Positions 20,460 to 32,227 of a stretch of DNA of 64,000 nt are shown in pieces. Every line of letters begins with the position of its first letter. The first letter of the stretch is position 1. A program made the translations under genes and the position numbers. The notes below the pieces were generated by a model, which saw only the letters and a list, made by a program, of their open reading frames with translations, made no database searches and was not told the DNA's origin. The DNA is from Capsicum annuum (Eukaryota; Streptophyta; Magnoliopsida; Solanales; Solanaceae). The stretch spans positions 46,216 through 110,215 of the forward strand of contig NW_025861879.1 in NCBI RefSeq assembly GCF_002878395.1. The letters run 5' to 3'.

Positions 20460-22740
20460 TGTAAGACCCCATAAAGTCCTAGTCATTTCAGTCCTATATA
20501 GAATGTCAAAAGAGGTTTGAGACTTGGAAAATGTTAGCTTAGTGTTGACACTTAGTCTCATCTTTACCCTAGATATTTCAATGGCATCATTATTGATCTT
20601 TCCAGCCTAAAATTGCCAATTTTTTAATAGATTCATGATTAGGGATGTCAATAGGTCTTATTGGGTGAGTTTTGGAATTTTCGGACATCGTTTGAGTTGT
20701 GATTGAATGTCAAAAATAGCAAGCCATCTTGATCTTGAAACGTTGTATTGGCTATTGTATCGTACCCATCGATGCAACGTGTCGGTGATCGCGTGAACCC
20801 CATCGATGTGGTGCGTCACCTTTCACAGAACTGGGCCATTTTTACTTATTAACTTATGAGTTTCCAACGACATTTAGGTCCCTTCATCATCACCTAATTC
20901 AACCAAAACATGAAATTAAGCTCCCAAAAGGGTAAAATACATTCAATATTCTCAAAATCCTCTCAAGAAAGAAACCCTCATTCATCAAAATCAAGTCTAT
21001 GTTCCAAGAAATCCCCAAAAATCTTCACGAAATCAACATTTAATGTATGTTAGGTGTTCATCCTTTTCAAAACTTGAATTATGATTCCAATGTTATGAAT
21101 TGAATTATGATCATGTTTGTATTGTTTTATGGGTTTCAATTTAAGATTTAATTATAAGTTTCATGAACATAAGATAGCATATGTGTTGATTGATGTAATT
21201 CCCATGTTAAAGCTCTTGAAATTGCATGTTTAAGTTGTAGTCATGATGCTTATGTGTTGTTCATTACCTTGTGCATTAATTATGCTCCCCAACTGTTTAA
21301 TAGAATGTCCATGTGAATGGAATAGTGTAATCATGACATGTTAGAATGTGTTCTCATTCATGTACAAGCTCATGACCTTTAAGTGTTTGACAAAATGTCT
21401 CAGCTAATGAATTGTAAACAATTGACAATTGTTATGCATTGAAGATTTGCTATGTTTTATGATTGATGCTATCCCGTGTAGGGGTATTTATTACCCAAAA
21501 TCTAGCTGTTTACTTAGTTGCAGTAGTTATAGAATAGTCCCAGTAAATGTCAAGAATAGTAGTACTCATTCAGTAATAGAACTCAGTAAACTCAGTCTAG
21601 TTAAGTTAGTCAACACGATCAGTGTCAGTTTAGTCAGGCGTAGTACAATCTAGTGATCAGTTCAGTGTCGTTTTAGTTGGGAGTAGGATTCAGCACCTAG
21701 GGAACCCATGTATAGGGGCATTCCTAACAGCAGAGGGTTTTACCCTTAGTAGTACTCCCTGCATTATAGAACTACATAGCCAAGATAGGGTAACTAGTCC
21801 TCCTGCCATACTAGGGTTGACTCAATCATATATATATATTTCATGAGTCTTCTAGCCAGATTAGGGTTGACCTAGCATTGTTAGTATCCTGTGCCAAGGT
21901 GCTAACACCCTTCAAATGGAGGTCACAGGTTGGAATCCAACTCATTCTATATCGAGGTATGTTGGTTAGATAAACAGTCCCATAGTTACAATTTTAGTCT
22001 CAAGATTCAATAAAGAACTTAGTCAATTCTACAGAACCATGGCTATCCATTATCAGTTGGTCAGCCATCAAAATTCAATACTCAGTTTTAGTATAATCTG
22101 AAATACATGATGTATATCTACATGTGCAGTATTGCATGTTCAGCAGTTAAATTTTTGGATATACAGTCATCTAGATACTTCATGATGTTTATTCAGTCAA
22201 TTATCATCTCATGCATATGAACCCATTTATATCAGCCTTACCTTACTTAGCATACCAGTACATTCCACGTTCTGATGCATACTCTTTTTTGGTGCTATGA
22301 AGTCTCATATCAAAGGTTCAGACGCATGGGTTCAGACGCATGGGTTCCTGATCATACTTAGCAACTTAGGATATCAACTGCAAACTAAGTAGTGAGTCCT
22401 CATCCATCGAGGATATTATTTTATTTCAGTATTTCAGTAGATTTAGTATGTCCAGTAGTCGGAGTTAGTTGGGGACTTGTCCCATCAACTCCACATTCAG
22501 ATAGTTAGAGGCCGTGGTACTTGATGACCTTAGATAGATGTTCAGTATTTTCAGTATTATTATTATAAGTATGAAGAATTTTTTTTCAATTTACCTTATG
22601 GCATTTTCTGCCTAACTTCCAAATATATTTTCAGTATTATTATTCTATGCTCACAGCAGGTACAAGTTATAGATTAGCTTGTGATCCTTCAGGGTCGTAA
22701 GTATCATGTGACACCCAGGGTATAGTCTCGAGGCATTACA
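20460..22740 (+). repeat. 3' LTR of element C
   Basis: It begins with TGTAAGACCC and ends with GGCATTACA. It contains a 14-bp tandem duplication, TTCAGACGCATGGG, at 22317-22330 and 22331-22344 that the 5' LTR lacks. A segment at 20735-20830 has GC-rich self-complementary motifs as in the 5' LTR. The flanking ATGGT at 22741-22745 is the right target duplication. Confidence 0.9.
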
Positions 22741-23117
22741 ATGGTACCCACCACTCATACCTAAGAAGAATCCCAACTCCCTACACTAACAAACATACAA
22801 CTCCAAAGTCGCCCTCGTATATAATCATATGATTGGTACTCATAAGCTGTACCCTAGACAGAATAGAATAAAAGGAGATTTGACACTGTTGAACATATGA
22901 GCCACCTATATGAATCGTACCCTATCTTGCAGATTATGGTGAGCCACTCGCACTCACACTAGTAACTAGTCCAACCTACCAACTAACACCGGTCATCATA
23001 CGACCAAGACCATACCAACTGTATCACAACATATGACCAGTACCCCCTAATCGTATGATATCAAGAAAGCAAAAATCCAATAATTTTTCTAATAGTCAAA
23101 ACCCAGGGTGTTTGACA
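22741..23117 (-). repeat. LTR E, second part
   Basis: Continuation of LTR E after element C. It carries the U3 side with short inverted GTA-rich motifs and ends in CAGGGTGTTTGACA. The next base opens LTR F, so E and F touch head to tail. Confidence 0.65.
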
Positions 23118-25517
23118 TGACCCAAAATCGGGACATGTCATATAAGCATCTTAAGCCTAACATGGACCAGAGATCACCTTGTTAACCCAAACTAACCATC
23201 ACACCAAACCATAATGTCGTATGAACTCCAACCATAAATCAAGATAGAGGAAACAAAACTAATATCATAACTTAGACAATGTGTAAACATTTCATTTACA
23301 TTAACATGCTAAGCAACATACCTAAGTCCACAATCATCCACAATGCCTATATACAAATCTAATGTTTATATATGCCGGGACAAGCCTTCGACAATAGCTA
23401 AACAAAGTCTAAATAAGTCTATGATCAAAGATAAGAGACTATGAGATGTATGCCTTCGAAAGTAGGGAAGCTTACCACTTCAAATCAACACACGAGCTGT
23501 TCCTATCACCTAGTGACTATACAGGAAGAGAAGAAGAAGCTTCAAACCCTATGTCGTGTGGGAACATAGCATACGAAAATATTTAGCGGTTGAAACTTTA
23601 GCATGTAACTCAAGGATAAGGAGAAATTAGAGTCATAATTTAAAAACAAGTCAAAACATTACATTCAACCACATTTATATACATAGTCATATATTTAGGT
23701 ACATAACATGTTTATAATGTTCTACAAGGAAATAATACTTAGAAATCATTCTTAATGCACTCAGTCACGAGTCATGAAGAGGAGGAATCTAACCTTCCAC
23801 CCTCACACTTTGGAATAATTAAACTTCCCAATCATACAAAACAAGAGGACTTTTACCTTAAGCCATTTCATTAGGAAAGGGACTCTAACCTCAAGCCATT
23901 TCACTAGGAAAACGATTTTAACCTCAAGTCATTTCACTAGAGAAGAGAATTTAACCTTAAGCTGTATCATTAAGCAAGGGACTTTAATCACAAGTTAACT
24001 CATTTGGAAAGAGAGTCTAACCACAGGAAATTTAATTAGCAAGGGACTCAAACCATAAGCCACCAGATTTTGCGAGGGACTTTAACCATAAGTCATCGTG
24101 GCTATCATTAGTCAATATTGGGACTCTAGCCACTGTGACTATCATTAGTCGACATTGGGACTATAATTATTTCTTCCTACATCAACATCCACTCAATTCA
24201 ACACGTAGAGACTCTATCCCATTTAATCAATTCAACACCATAAATGACCACGAGGTCTTCATGGAACCATTTATCAATCAAACACTTTAATAAGACAATG
24301 CCCTAAATCAACTTGTCATTCAATTCAATGTATAGTCATAAAGACCCTTACAAAACCATTCATTCTTCATTAAGATTCTTATGCCATACTTTAGTTTAAA
24401 CACATTTCAAGTTCATGTTTAGGTACTTTAACCCTTTTACCCATCAAACTATCAAAATCATAAATTAACCAATCACTTGGCTAAAAAGGACTTTACCATA
24501 CAATTTATCAACCACTTATACTTATTTGGCCATTTCCCTAGTTCAAAACATCATCATCATGCGACTAGACATTTCTCTTAGATGTTTTCACAAACACCTT
24601 GTGAGAATTCCTTTACCAAGGCCAAAACAAAAATAGAAATCATCAATATTAGGGTTACTCAAAATCCATTTGTTAAACCACAAACAAAAAAAACCCACAT
24701 GTGAAAATCTTCACCAATATTAGGTATTAAGTAAGAACAAACTTTCTCACAACTAGGAATCAGAACCCTTAACATTTGATCTCAAGATCACCATTTATAT
24801 GTCAAATACATCCTTAAAATACAAGATATTTGAGTTAATAATAAGGGAAATAGTAACAAGCCTTAATACAACTTGATTCATTAAAAAACTTGACTTCTCT
24901 TTGCCACTAGATGAACACCCCTTGGAACCCTATCCTCCAAATTTTCAAGAATGTGATTAAGAGAGTATTTGGGATGTTTGATCCACCAAATATATGTTTT
25001 AGGAGGCTACAATACATTATATAGTAAGGGGACTTAAGGGTTTGGGGGTGGGAAATATCCATAAAGCCCTTTACTTAAAAGCTAAAAAGTGATTTTCCAG
25101 GTAGGTATTACTCAATTAGCTCAACCATACCCTAAGGTAGCAGTGCTACCCTAACACTTACCCTAGGCCTCACTAAGGACCCCTACACTAACAAAGGTAA
25201 GAATAAACACTCATGACACATACCTAAGGGTATGAATGGAACCCTAGATAGTATACCTAAAGAGTGCCTAAGGCATTTTTATCTAGGTCATGCTCAACTC
25301 TCCATACGACTAGGTAGTGTATGATTCATACCCTAATATAAGACAAAGGGAAGGCTAAGTCATATCTTAGACTATGTGCAACCCCCACCATATTCCTAAC
25401 ATAGGAGAGAGGGTCACTAAGTCATATGAAAGGGTAAGACTGGTACCCTAGAGTCGTACCTAGTCCAGAAGCTTCAACTAAGGAAATTACTAAGGGTTTA
25501 AAGCCTAGGGGTTTGAA
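23118..25517 (-). repeat. LTR F of the minus-strand Tekay-like element
   Basis: It begins on the plus strand with TGACCCAAAATCGGGACA and ends near 25517 just before ATTCTCCCCCACTTG, which is the element's polypurine tract read backwards. Its position next to pol makes it the element's true 3' LTR. It is 2400 bp, about the same as reassembled E. A run of CTAACC-rich and TTTAACC-rich lines at 23800-24180 looks like a degenerate array of a short motif (GGGACTTTAACC-like, irregular spacing of about 20-60 bp). Confidence 0.65.
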
Positions 25518-26596
25518 TTCTCCCCCACTTGAATCATTCGTCCATGAATGATGGGTAAGGCAAGCATAACCACTAGTTAATATATCATTAAACATCAACT
25601 AACCTTTGATCTAGATAGAAAATAAGAAACACAATAATGATAAAGCACATGCCAAGATCATTATCAATTAACCATTCATTTTATTGACTTAAGGACTTAA
25701 ACCCATTATTTATGAATTTAAAGACATCAATTCAAAGATTAGGGACTTGAACCCATTATCTACCAAAGACATAAATCAAGTTAAAGAGATAAATATATAC
25801 CTCAATCACGAGTTTCTGAAACCAAAAACAAATGTGGATACTTGGACTTTATGTCTTCTTCTGCCTCCCAAGTAGCTTCTTTGAACTTTTGGTTCCTCCA
25901 TAGAACTTTTACCAAAGCCACCTCTTTCATCCGCAATTAGTAAACTTGCTGATCTAACATCCTCACTGAGATATCCTCATAGGAAAAAGAGTCCAAAACA
26001 CCAACATACTCTAGGGACTAACCAATAAAGGAGCACCCACATATTTTTGCAACATAGAAATATGGAAAACTTGGTGGATGGAGCTCAAACTACGGGAAAC
26101 TCCAACTCATAGGGAAACATTGACCACCCACTTCAAAATCAAGTAGGGAAAAATATACCGGGGACTAAGCGTCCCCTTCTTGCCAAATTGAATCACTACC
26201 CTCATAGGAGATGCCTTCAAGAATACCTAATCGCCAACATTAAACTCTAAATCTCTACATCTCATGTTTACATTGGATTTTTAATGACTCTGAGCTATTT
26301 TCAACCTATCACAAATAACCTTCACCTTCTCTAACTATTGGTGAATCAAATCAGGGCAAAGCAACTTGTCCTTATAAGTTTATACCACCCAATACGAGAA
26401 TGAAATCTTTTACAATATGATGCCTTAAAAGGGGATATGCCAATACTAGAGTGGTAATTATTGTTTGAGGCAAATTCGAGGCAAATGGGCATATAAACTA
26501 CCGCCATAATCAATCATATAAGCATGTAACATATTTTCTAATGTTTGGATCATTCTATCCACTTTTCCATCCATCGGTAGGTGGAAAGAGGTAGTA
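25518..26596 (-). pseudogene. Integrase C-terminal part and chromodomain, minus-strand element with LTR F
   Basis: The polypurine tract (AAGTGGGGGAGAAT on the minus strand) is at 25518-25531. Reading leftwards on the minus strand, integrase fragments run from 26596: a PTDG-like block at the end of the catalytic core, TLENMLHAYMIDYGG, then a decayed middle. The C terminus is open for about 35 residues up to a stop at 25802-25804: VKVLWRNQKFKEATWEAEED, then IKSKYPHLF. That is a Tekay-type chromodomain end. The remainder of pol, towards the 5' side, is missing because element G cuts in at 26597. Confidence 0.75.
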
Positions 26597-28955
26597 TGTA
26601 ATACCTCATACTTCTACCTAGCTTGAAATTATACCAAGTATGTTAGAAAATTACTTTGAAAGATGAATCCACTTTTATATATGTGAAATTTTTAAGATTT
26701 TCACTTTATGTCATGTGGGAAATTGAATTAGCTTTCCAATAATACCAATTTTGTCCAAATCTGGTATCGGGGTAGAAGGTTATGGCCATTTTACAGAAAG
26801 CAGTCAAAATCGTCCAGGTGCAACAGTAAGGGTTGACGGCGTAGGTGCGATAGTCAGGACCGACGGACTGTCGGACCGTCGACCCAATGATGGACCATCG
26901 CACCCAACATTGTATGGTTTGTTCAGTTGTTTTAAAGTAATTTTAAAAGGATATTTTTGTGTTTTCACCTATGTTAACCCCTAATTATATCAGACCAAGG
27001 CTCATAAGTTCATTAGCCATCTACAACATCAAATTAGGGTTTTCTCTCAAAGATAATCCCAAAGAACAAGATCCAAATTATTCTTCAAGAAACTAAGAGA
27101 TTCCAAGTTCTTCAAGTCTAAGAACTTCAAGAAACTCACAACCCAGGTATGTCATGTGTTGATTCATGGGCCCCTTCCACCCATGAAGCTCAAGAATCTC
27201 TTTTCAAAATCCAAGATTTGTGTATTTATGAATGTTCATGATTTAAATTGAATTGAAGTTCATGTTCATGATGTTGTGGGGGTTTTGATTCATGTTTTAA
27301 ATTATATATTCCAATGATTGAACCTAGTATATGATAATTTTCATAATAATCATGATAAACCCTTCAAATTTGCAAATTTATCTATGCAGCCTTGAAAATA
27401 AGATGCATTGATGATGTATAACCAAAGTATGTTCCCCATGTGTTTCATTAAATGCCTATGTAAAGGGAAAATGCCATACTAGTGTGATAATATGAAATCC
27501 CCATTCATGTACAAGTTTATGCATTTCAAATATTTTGATGAAATGATTTAGTTAGTGAATTATTTAGCTATGTTCTTAGAATCAGTGTCATGTTTTCAAG
27601 ATACTCTCTTTCAAGCCATTATCCATAGAATTCAGTCAGTCTCATGACTCAGGAAAACTGAGTAATCTCAATAGTATTTCATCATTCAACAAAACTCAGT
27701 TAACTAAGTCCAGTTCAATTCACTTAATCACGTTCAGTATCTATTCAGATAGGAGTAGAAATTATCACCAAGTAAACCCAAGGATGGGAACCCATCTGTT
27801 ATATGAGGGATTCTTAGAAGCTATCCTTGCATTCCAGAACTATGTAGCCAGCATATGTTGAGACATCATAGCCTGTTATATAATGGTAGATGAGGTAGCT
27901 TAACCTATTATATGAGGGTTCCCACTTTTCTCACTAGAGTAACCTAATATATGAGGGTTCCCACTATTCTCACTAGAGTCACCTAATATATGAGGGTTAC
28001 TCATAGATTTTCCTTACTAGAAGCATCGTATTGACACCCTTCTAATTAGGGTTACAGATTAGAGCCCAACTCAGCTATATTGTGTTATAGAGGGCATGTT
28101 GGTTAGATAACTACTTCCCATAGTTTCAGTTACAGAATTAGGATTGTTAGATACAGTCATTCAGTCTCAGTAATAGAACTCAGATGGTTCTATAGAATTT
28201 AGGACTGTCAGATATAGTCAACTCAAAATAACACAAAACTTAGCTAGTTCCATCAGAACCTAGACTGTTAGATACAATCACTCCATATTAGTTATTTCAG
28301 TAATACTGTTATCAATATCTCATGTTATCAGTACTCAGGCTATGTAATCATGTTATTATCGAACTCAGTTATAATTATTATATATTTATGCATGCATTCT
28401 CAAGTTCATGTTATCCATTCAGTTAGTATAGTTCATGCATGTGAACTCTTTGCATTCAGCCTACCTCACATGCATACCAGTACATTCAAATGTACTAATG
28501 CATTTGCACTATGGTGTTTTATACCATAGGTTCAGAAGCACGAGTTCCAGAGCATCAGTAATATTCTAGTCTCAACAATCAGAGTTAGTAGTGAGTCCTC
28601 ATATTTCGAGGACATGACCATTACTTTACTATCTCAATAATTAATTTATTTTAGTAGTTGAAGTTAGTTGGGGACATGTCCTATCAACTCCTTATTCAGA
28701 CAGTTTAGAGGCTTTCAAACTATCATGTTTAGATAGTTATTTCAGTTGTTTTAGGTATTTCATACCTACTTCAAATGTTATGTTTTATCAATCATGTTAT
28801 AGTTTTGAACCTTATGTCCTTTTATCCTTTATTTCCATATTTGTATAGTATATTATGCAGTGTACAAGTACAGATATCAGTCATAGGTTAGCTTGTGGTC
28901 CTTCAGGGTGATGAGCTCCGTGTAGCATTTTAGGTTCTAGATTTGGGGCATTACA
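26597..28955 (+). repeat. 5' LTR of element G
   Basis: 2359 bp, from TGTAATACC to GGCATTACA. At 26844-26904 there is a nested inverted repeat: outer arms GGTGCGAT and ATCGCACC, inner arms CGACGG (26861-26866) and CCGTCG (26876-26881). Around 27880-28010 the motif CCTATTATATGAGGGTTCCC and variants recur four to five times. Confidence 0.88.
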
Positions 28956-28959
28956 AACT

Positions 28960-28972
28960 TGGTATTAGAGTC
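28960..28972 (+). other. Primer-binding site of element G
   Basis: TGGTATTAGAGTC, two differences from the tRNA-Met primer site TGGTATCAGAGCC; both are C to T changes. Confidence 0.8.
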
Positions 28973-29183
28973 TAAGGTTCAATAGAGTCCTAGAAAGTAT
29001 GAAAGCCTTATCTAGTAGATTCTTGTACATAGGTGTATTGCGCGCCATATTTATGTATAGGAGGATATAAGATGTTTTAGGAATAATGTCCCTTCTCTCA
29101 GTATTCATGTCATGCCAGTGAGTATAATGTCTAGTTAATATCTTAGTCTAGTCTAAGCTATTTCTTCTTTTCATCTACAGAAC

Positions 29184-30290
29184 ATGCCTCCTAAAAGAAG
29201 AAATGATAATTAGTCAGCCCCTCAGCCCGATAAACCTTTGGGCGAATATGTTTCTCATACAGAGTTCAGAACTGCATTCGCTACTCTTGCTTAGTAGTTG
29301 CTTCTCAAAATGAATGAACAACTATCATTTTGACTAACCCAGTGGCTAATTCAACTATAACTAAGATTCAGGACTTCACCCGAATGAATCCTCCATCCTT
29401 TCTCGGGTCTAGGTCAGATGAGGACCCTTAGGAATTCATCGATTAGGTTCAGAAAGTTATAGACATCATGAGGGTTACTTCTAGTGAGACAACTAAGGTA
29501 GCTATATATCAGATGCAGGATGTTGCTAATACTTGGTTTAAACAGTGAAAGTCAGAAAGGCCAGATGATGCAGTGCCTATTAAGTAGGAGGAGTTTTTCA
29601 TTGCATTCTTAGATAAATTGTTTCCCCTAGAGCTGAGAGAAGCTAATGTGTTTGAATTTATCAACCTCAGGCATGGATACATGATGGTGAAAGAGTATTC
29701 TCTTAAGTTTACTCAATTATCCAGATATGCTTCTCATGTTGTTATAGACAACAAGGCTAAGATGAGTAAGTTTATCCCTGGGGTGAATGATAGTATGGTC
29801 AATGAGTGTAGGTCTGTGATGTTGAATAGTGACATAAACATAGCCAGGCTTAAGATGAGGAAGAAGCAGAATAAGAGAGAAAGGATAGGTAGTTTTAACT
29901 TTGCTAAGCCAAAATTAGAAGAAGAAAACCGTTCTCAATTTCATTGTAAGCCAGCAGTTCTAAATACTTCTTTAGCTAGTGATCCAGCTCCTAAATTTAG
30001 AGATAGTAATAGAGATAGAGCGCCAGGCTCTAAGTCTTAGGGAAGTGTCAGTAATGCCCAAACTAATCCCCTTTGTCAGACTTGTGGTAAGAACCACAAG
30101 GGTGCTTGCAGAGCTGGTAGCAATGTTTATTTCAGAAGTAGCAAGCTAGGCCATAGAGTCAGAGATTGTCCCCAGTCAGGTTATCAGGGTCAGCATAACC
30201 TTTCCCCAGCTTAGTTTGGCCGTCCAAATCAGCAGGGTGCCACCTCCAGTACTACTAGTGGGCAATGCACAAATCGACTTTGTTCTCTCC
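29184..30290 (+). pseudogene. Gag of element G
   Basis: The natural start ATG is kept (MPPKRRNDN), followed at once by a stop. Capsid blocks follow in pieces: YVSHTEFRTAFATL, KIQDFTRMNPPSF, then an open stretch 29618-30040 with PLELREANVFEFINLRHGYM, VKEYSLKFTQLSRYASHV and KMSKFIPGV. The first zinc knuckle is intact as CX2CX3HX4C near 30076-30111 (CQTCGKNHKGAC). The second has lost two Cys (YFRSSKLGHRVRDC). Stops are mainly TAG at expected CAG positions. Confidence 0.85.
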
Positions 30291-30780
30291 CGTCTTGAAA
30301 AGATCCGAAAAATTCTCCTGATATAGTTACTGGTATGTTACAGATATTTGTCTTTTGTTACTCCCTATATAGCAGTTGATTTTGGAGTCAGTCCCAAAAT
30401 TCTAGCAGAGCCCTTCTCAGTCTCTACCCCAGTGGGTAAAACCCTCATATCCTGATAGATAACAGGAACTACCCGATTATGATATTTTAGAAAGTCACTT
30501 TAGTAGAATTAGTCGAATTAGAGATGACAAATTTTAATGTTATTCTTAGCATGGATTGGCTTCATTCCTACTATGCCACAGTCGACTACAAAAATAGAAT
30601 AGTCCAGTTCCAGTTTTTGAATGAACCTGTCCTAGCATAGAGGGGTAGTACTTCATCGTTCAGTGGTCATCTTGTTTCCTACCTTTAGGTACAGAAAATA
30701 ATATCTAAAGGATATGTCTATTATCTTGTTCAAGCTAAGCACACTAGTTCTAAAACTCCCAGTCTCAAATCAGTCCTAGT
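30291..30780 (+). pseudogene. Protease of element G, active-site segment deleted
   Basis: The family stretch that holds LLDPGA is absent: the sequence passes from MLQI directly to the SFVTPY-like part within a few bases at about 30345-30358. Compared with element C some 40-50 bp are missing. Downstream VDFGVSPKILAEPFSVS-like peptides and VELVELEMTNFNVI-like peptides are readable with frameshifts. Without the catalytic Asp the domain cannot work. Confidence 0.75.
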
Positions 30781-31700
30781 CCTAAATGAATATTTAGATG
30801 TCTTTCCTGAATATCTTCCAGGAATTCCTGCCGAAAGAGAAATAGACTTTGGCATTAATCTTCTTCCAGATACTGAACCTATATCTATTCCATCATACAG
30901 AATGGCACCAGCAGAACTAAGAGAATTGAAAAAGAACTTGAAGAATCTCTTAGATAAGGGATTCGTCAGACCCAGCATGTCCCCGTGGGGCACACCAGTG
31001 TTATTCATATGTAAGAAATATGGTTCTCTAATAATGTGTGTTGATTACCGTCAGCTCAATAATGTCACGGTCAAGAACAAGTATCCTCTTCCCAGAATCG
31101 ATAACTTGTTCAACCAAATTCAGGGTGCCAACTATTTTTCTAAGATAGACCTCAGATTAGGCTATCATCAGGTCAGAGTCAGAGAATATGACATTCCGAA
31201 AATAGCTTTCCGTACTCGGTATGGTAACTTTGAATTCTTAGTTATTTTCTTTGGTCTTGCCAATACCCCAATAGCTTTCATGGACTTGATAAACCATGTG
31301 TTCAAGCAGTACTTAAACATTCTCATTATAGTCTTTAAATATTATATTATAGTCTCTTCCCATAGTGAGCATGATCATGTAGACCATCTCAGAATCATAC
31401 TTCAGACCGTCAGAGATCATCAGTTGTTTGCCAAATTCAGTAAGTATGAATTTTGGATAAGTTCAATATCATACCTTGGTTATATCCTTTTTGGTGATGG
31501 CATTAGGGTTGATCCTTAAAAGACCAAAGAAGTAAGAAATTTGCCTAGACCTATCTCTCCATCAGATATCAGGAGTTTTTTGTGTTTGGCTAGCTATTAC
31601 AGATGTTTTGTTAAGGGATTTTCTTCTATTACATCCCCCATGTCTAGATTGGATCAGAAGAAAGTCAATTTTCAGTGGTATGATCCTTAAGAGAATAGTT
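30781..31700 (+). pseudogene. Reverse transcriptase of element G; longest open frame of the window
   Basis: The open stretch 30902-31519 (205 codons) starts at the family motif [10 protein letters not shown]. It carries [29 protein letters not shown], then [20 protein letters not shown] with the first Asp at residue 83. [15 protein letters not shown] and [13 protein letters not shown] follow. At residues 145-148 (31334-31345) the catalytic FIDD box reads FKYY, so both Asp are gone. It ends at a stop where Gln is expected, and the tail RSFLCLASYYR-like block continues in the same frame. An open frame here is not evidence of activity. Confidence 0.9.
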
Positions 31701-31708
31701 TTTAGGAG

Positions 31709-32227
31709 TTGAAGACTCGACTCACCTCAGCTTCAGTCTTAGCTCTTCCAAATGGTATAGATGGGTTCATAGTGTATTGTGATATATATAGAGTAGGATT
31801 AGGTTGTGTACTCATGCAGCATGGTAAGGTCATAGCCTACGCATCCAGGCAACTTAAACCCCATGAGAAGAATTATCCTACTCATGACCTTGAGTTAGCA
31901 GCCGTAGTTTTTTCCTTAAAGATTTGGAGGCATTATCTATATGGGGTTCATATAGATGTGTTCACAGATAATAAAAGACTTCAGTCTATTATTTCTCAAA
32001 AATATCTCAATCTTTATTTTAGAAGGTGGTTAGAGATCTTGAAAGATTATGACATGAGTGTCCTTTATCCTCTGAGAAAGGCCAACATTATGGCCGACAC
32101 TCTTAGTAGATTATCTATGAGAAGTGTTACTCATGTTGTGGAAAGTAAGAAGAAGTTAACTCAAAAAATCTATCAGCTTGCCATACTAGGTATTCACTTA
32201 GTCGATACAGAGGAGGGTGACATATAG
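31709..32227 (+). pseudogene. RNase H of element G, catalytic acids kept
   Basis: Open for 172 codons. The four metal-binding acids of the family can all be placed: Asp in [12 protein letters not shown], Glu in [13 protein letters not shown], Asp in [10 protein letters not shown], Asp in [23 protein letters not shown] and [14 protein letters not shown] fit too. The start codon is simply an internal Met, since the domain belongs to the polyprotein; the stop at its end replaces a Trp or Gln in the linker to integrase. It is the least damaged domain in the window. Confidence 0.88.

Larger units (their letters stand above)
13316..22740 (+). mobile_element. Element C: complete but decayed Tekay-like Ty3/gypsy retrotransposon
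   Basis: Two LTRs (2203 and 2281 bp) start with TGTAAGACCC and end with GGCATTACA. Between them lie a primer-binding site, gag, protease, reverse transcriptase, RNase H, integrase, chromodomain and polypurine tract, in that order. Near-identical 5-bp target duplications flank it, and it sits inside LTR E of an older minus-strand element. The LTRs differ at 9 of the first 60 aligned bases by my count, so the insertion is old. The reading frames carry dozens of stops; the element cannot be autonomous. Confidence 0.9.

Noticed and set aside
26751..26984. Opposed open frames (26751-26984 plus, 26706-26903 minus) in the LTR of G.
   Set aside because: They lie over the GC-rich inverted repeat, inside an LTR; no domain and no counterpart in J at the same length.
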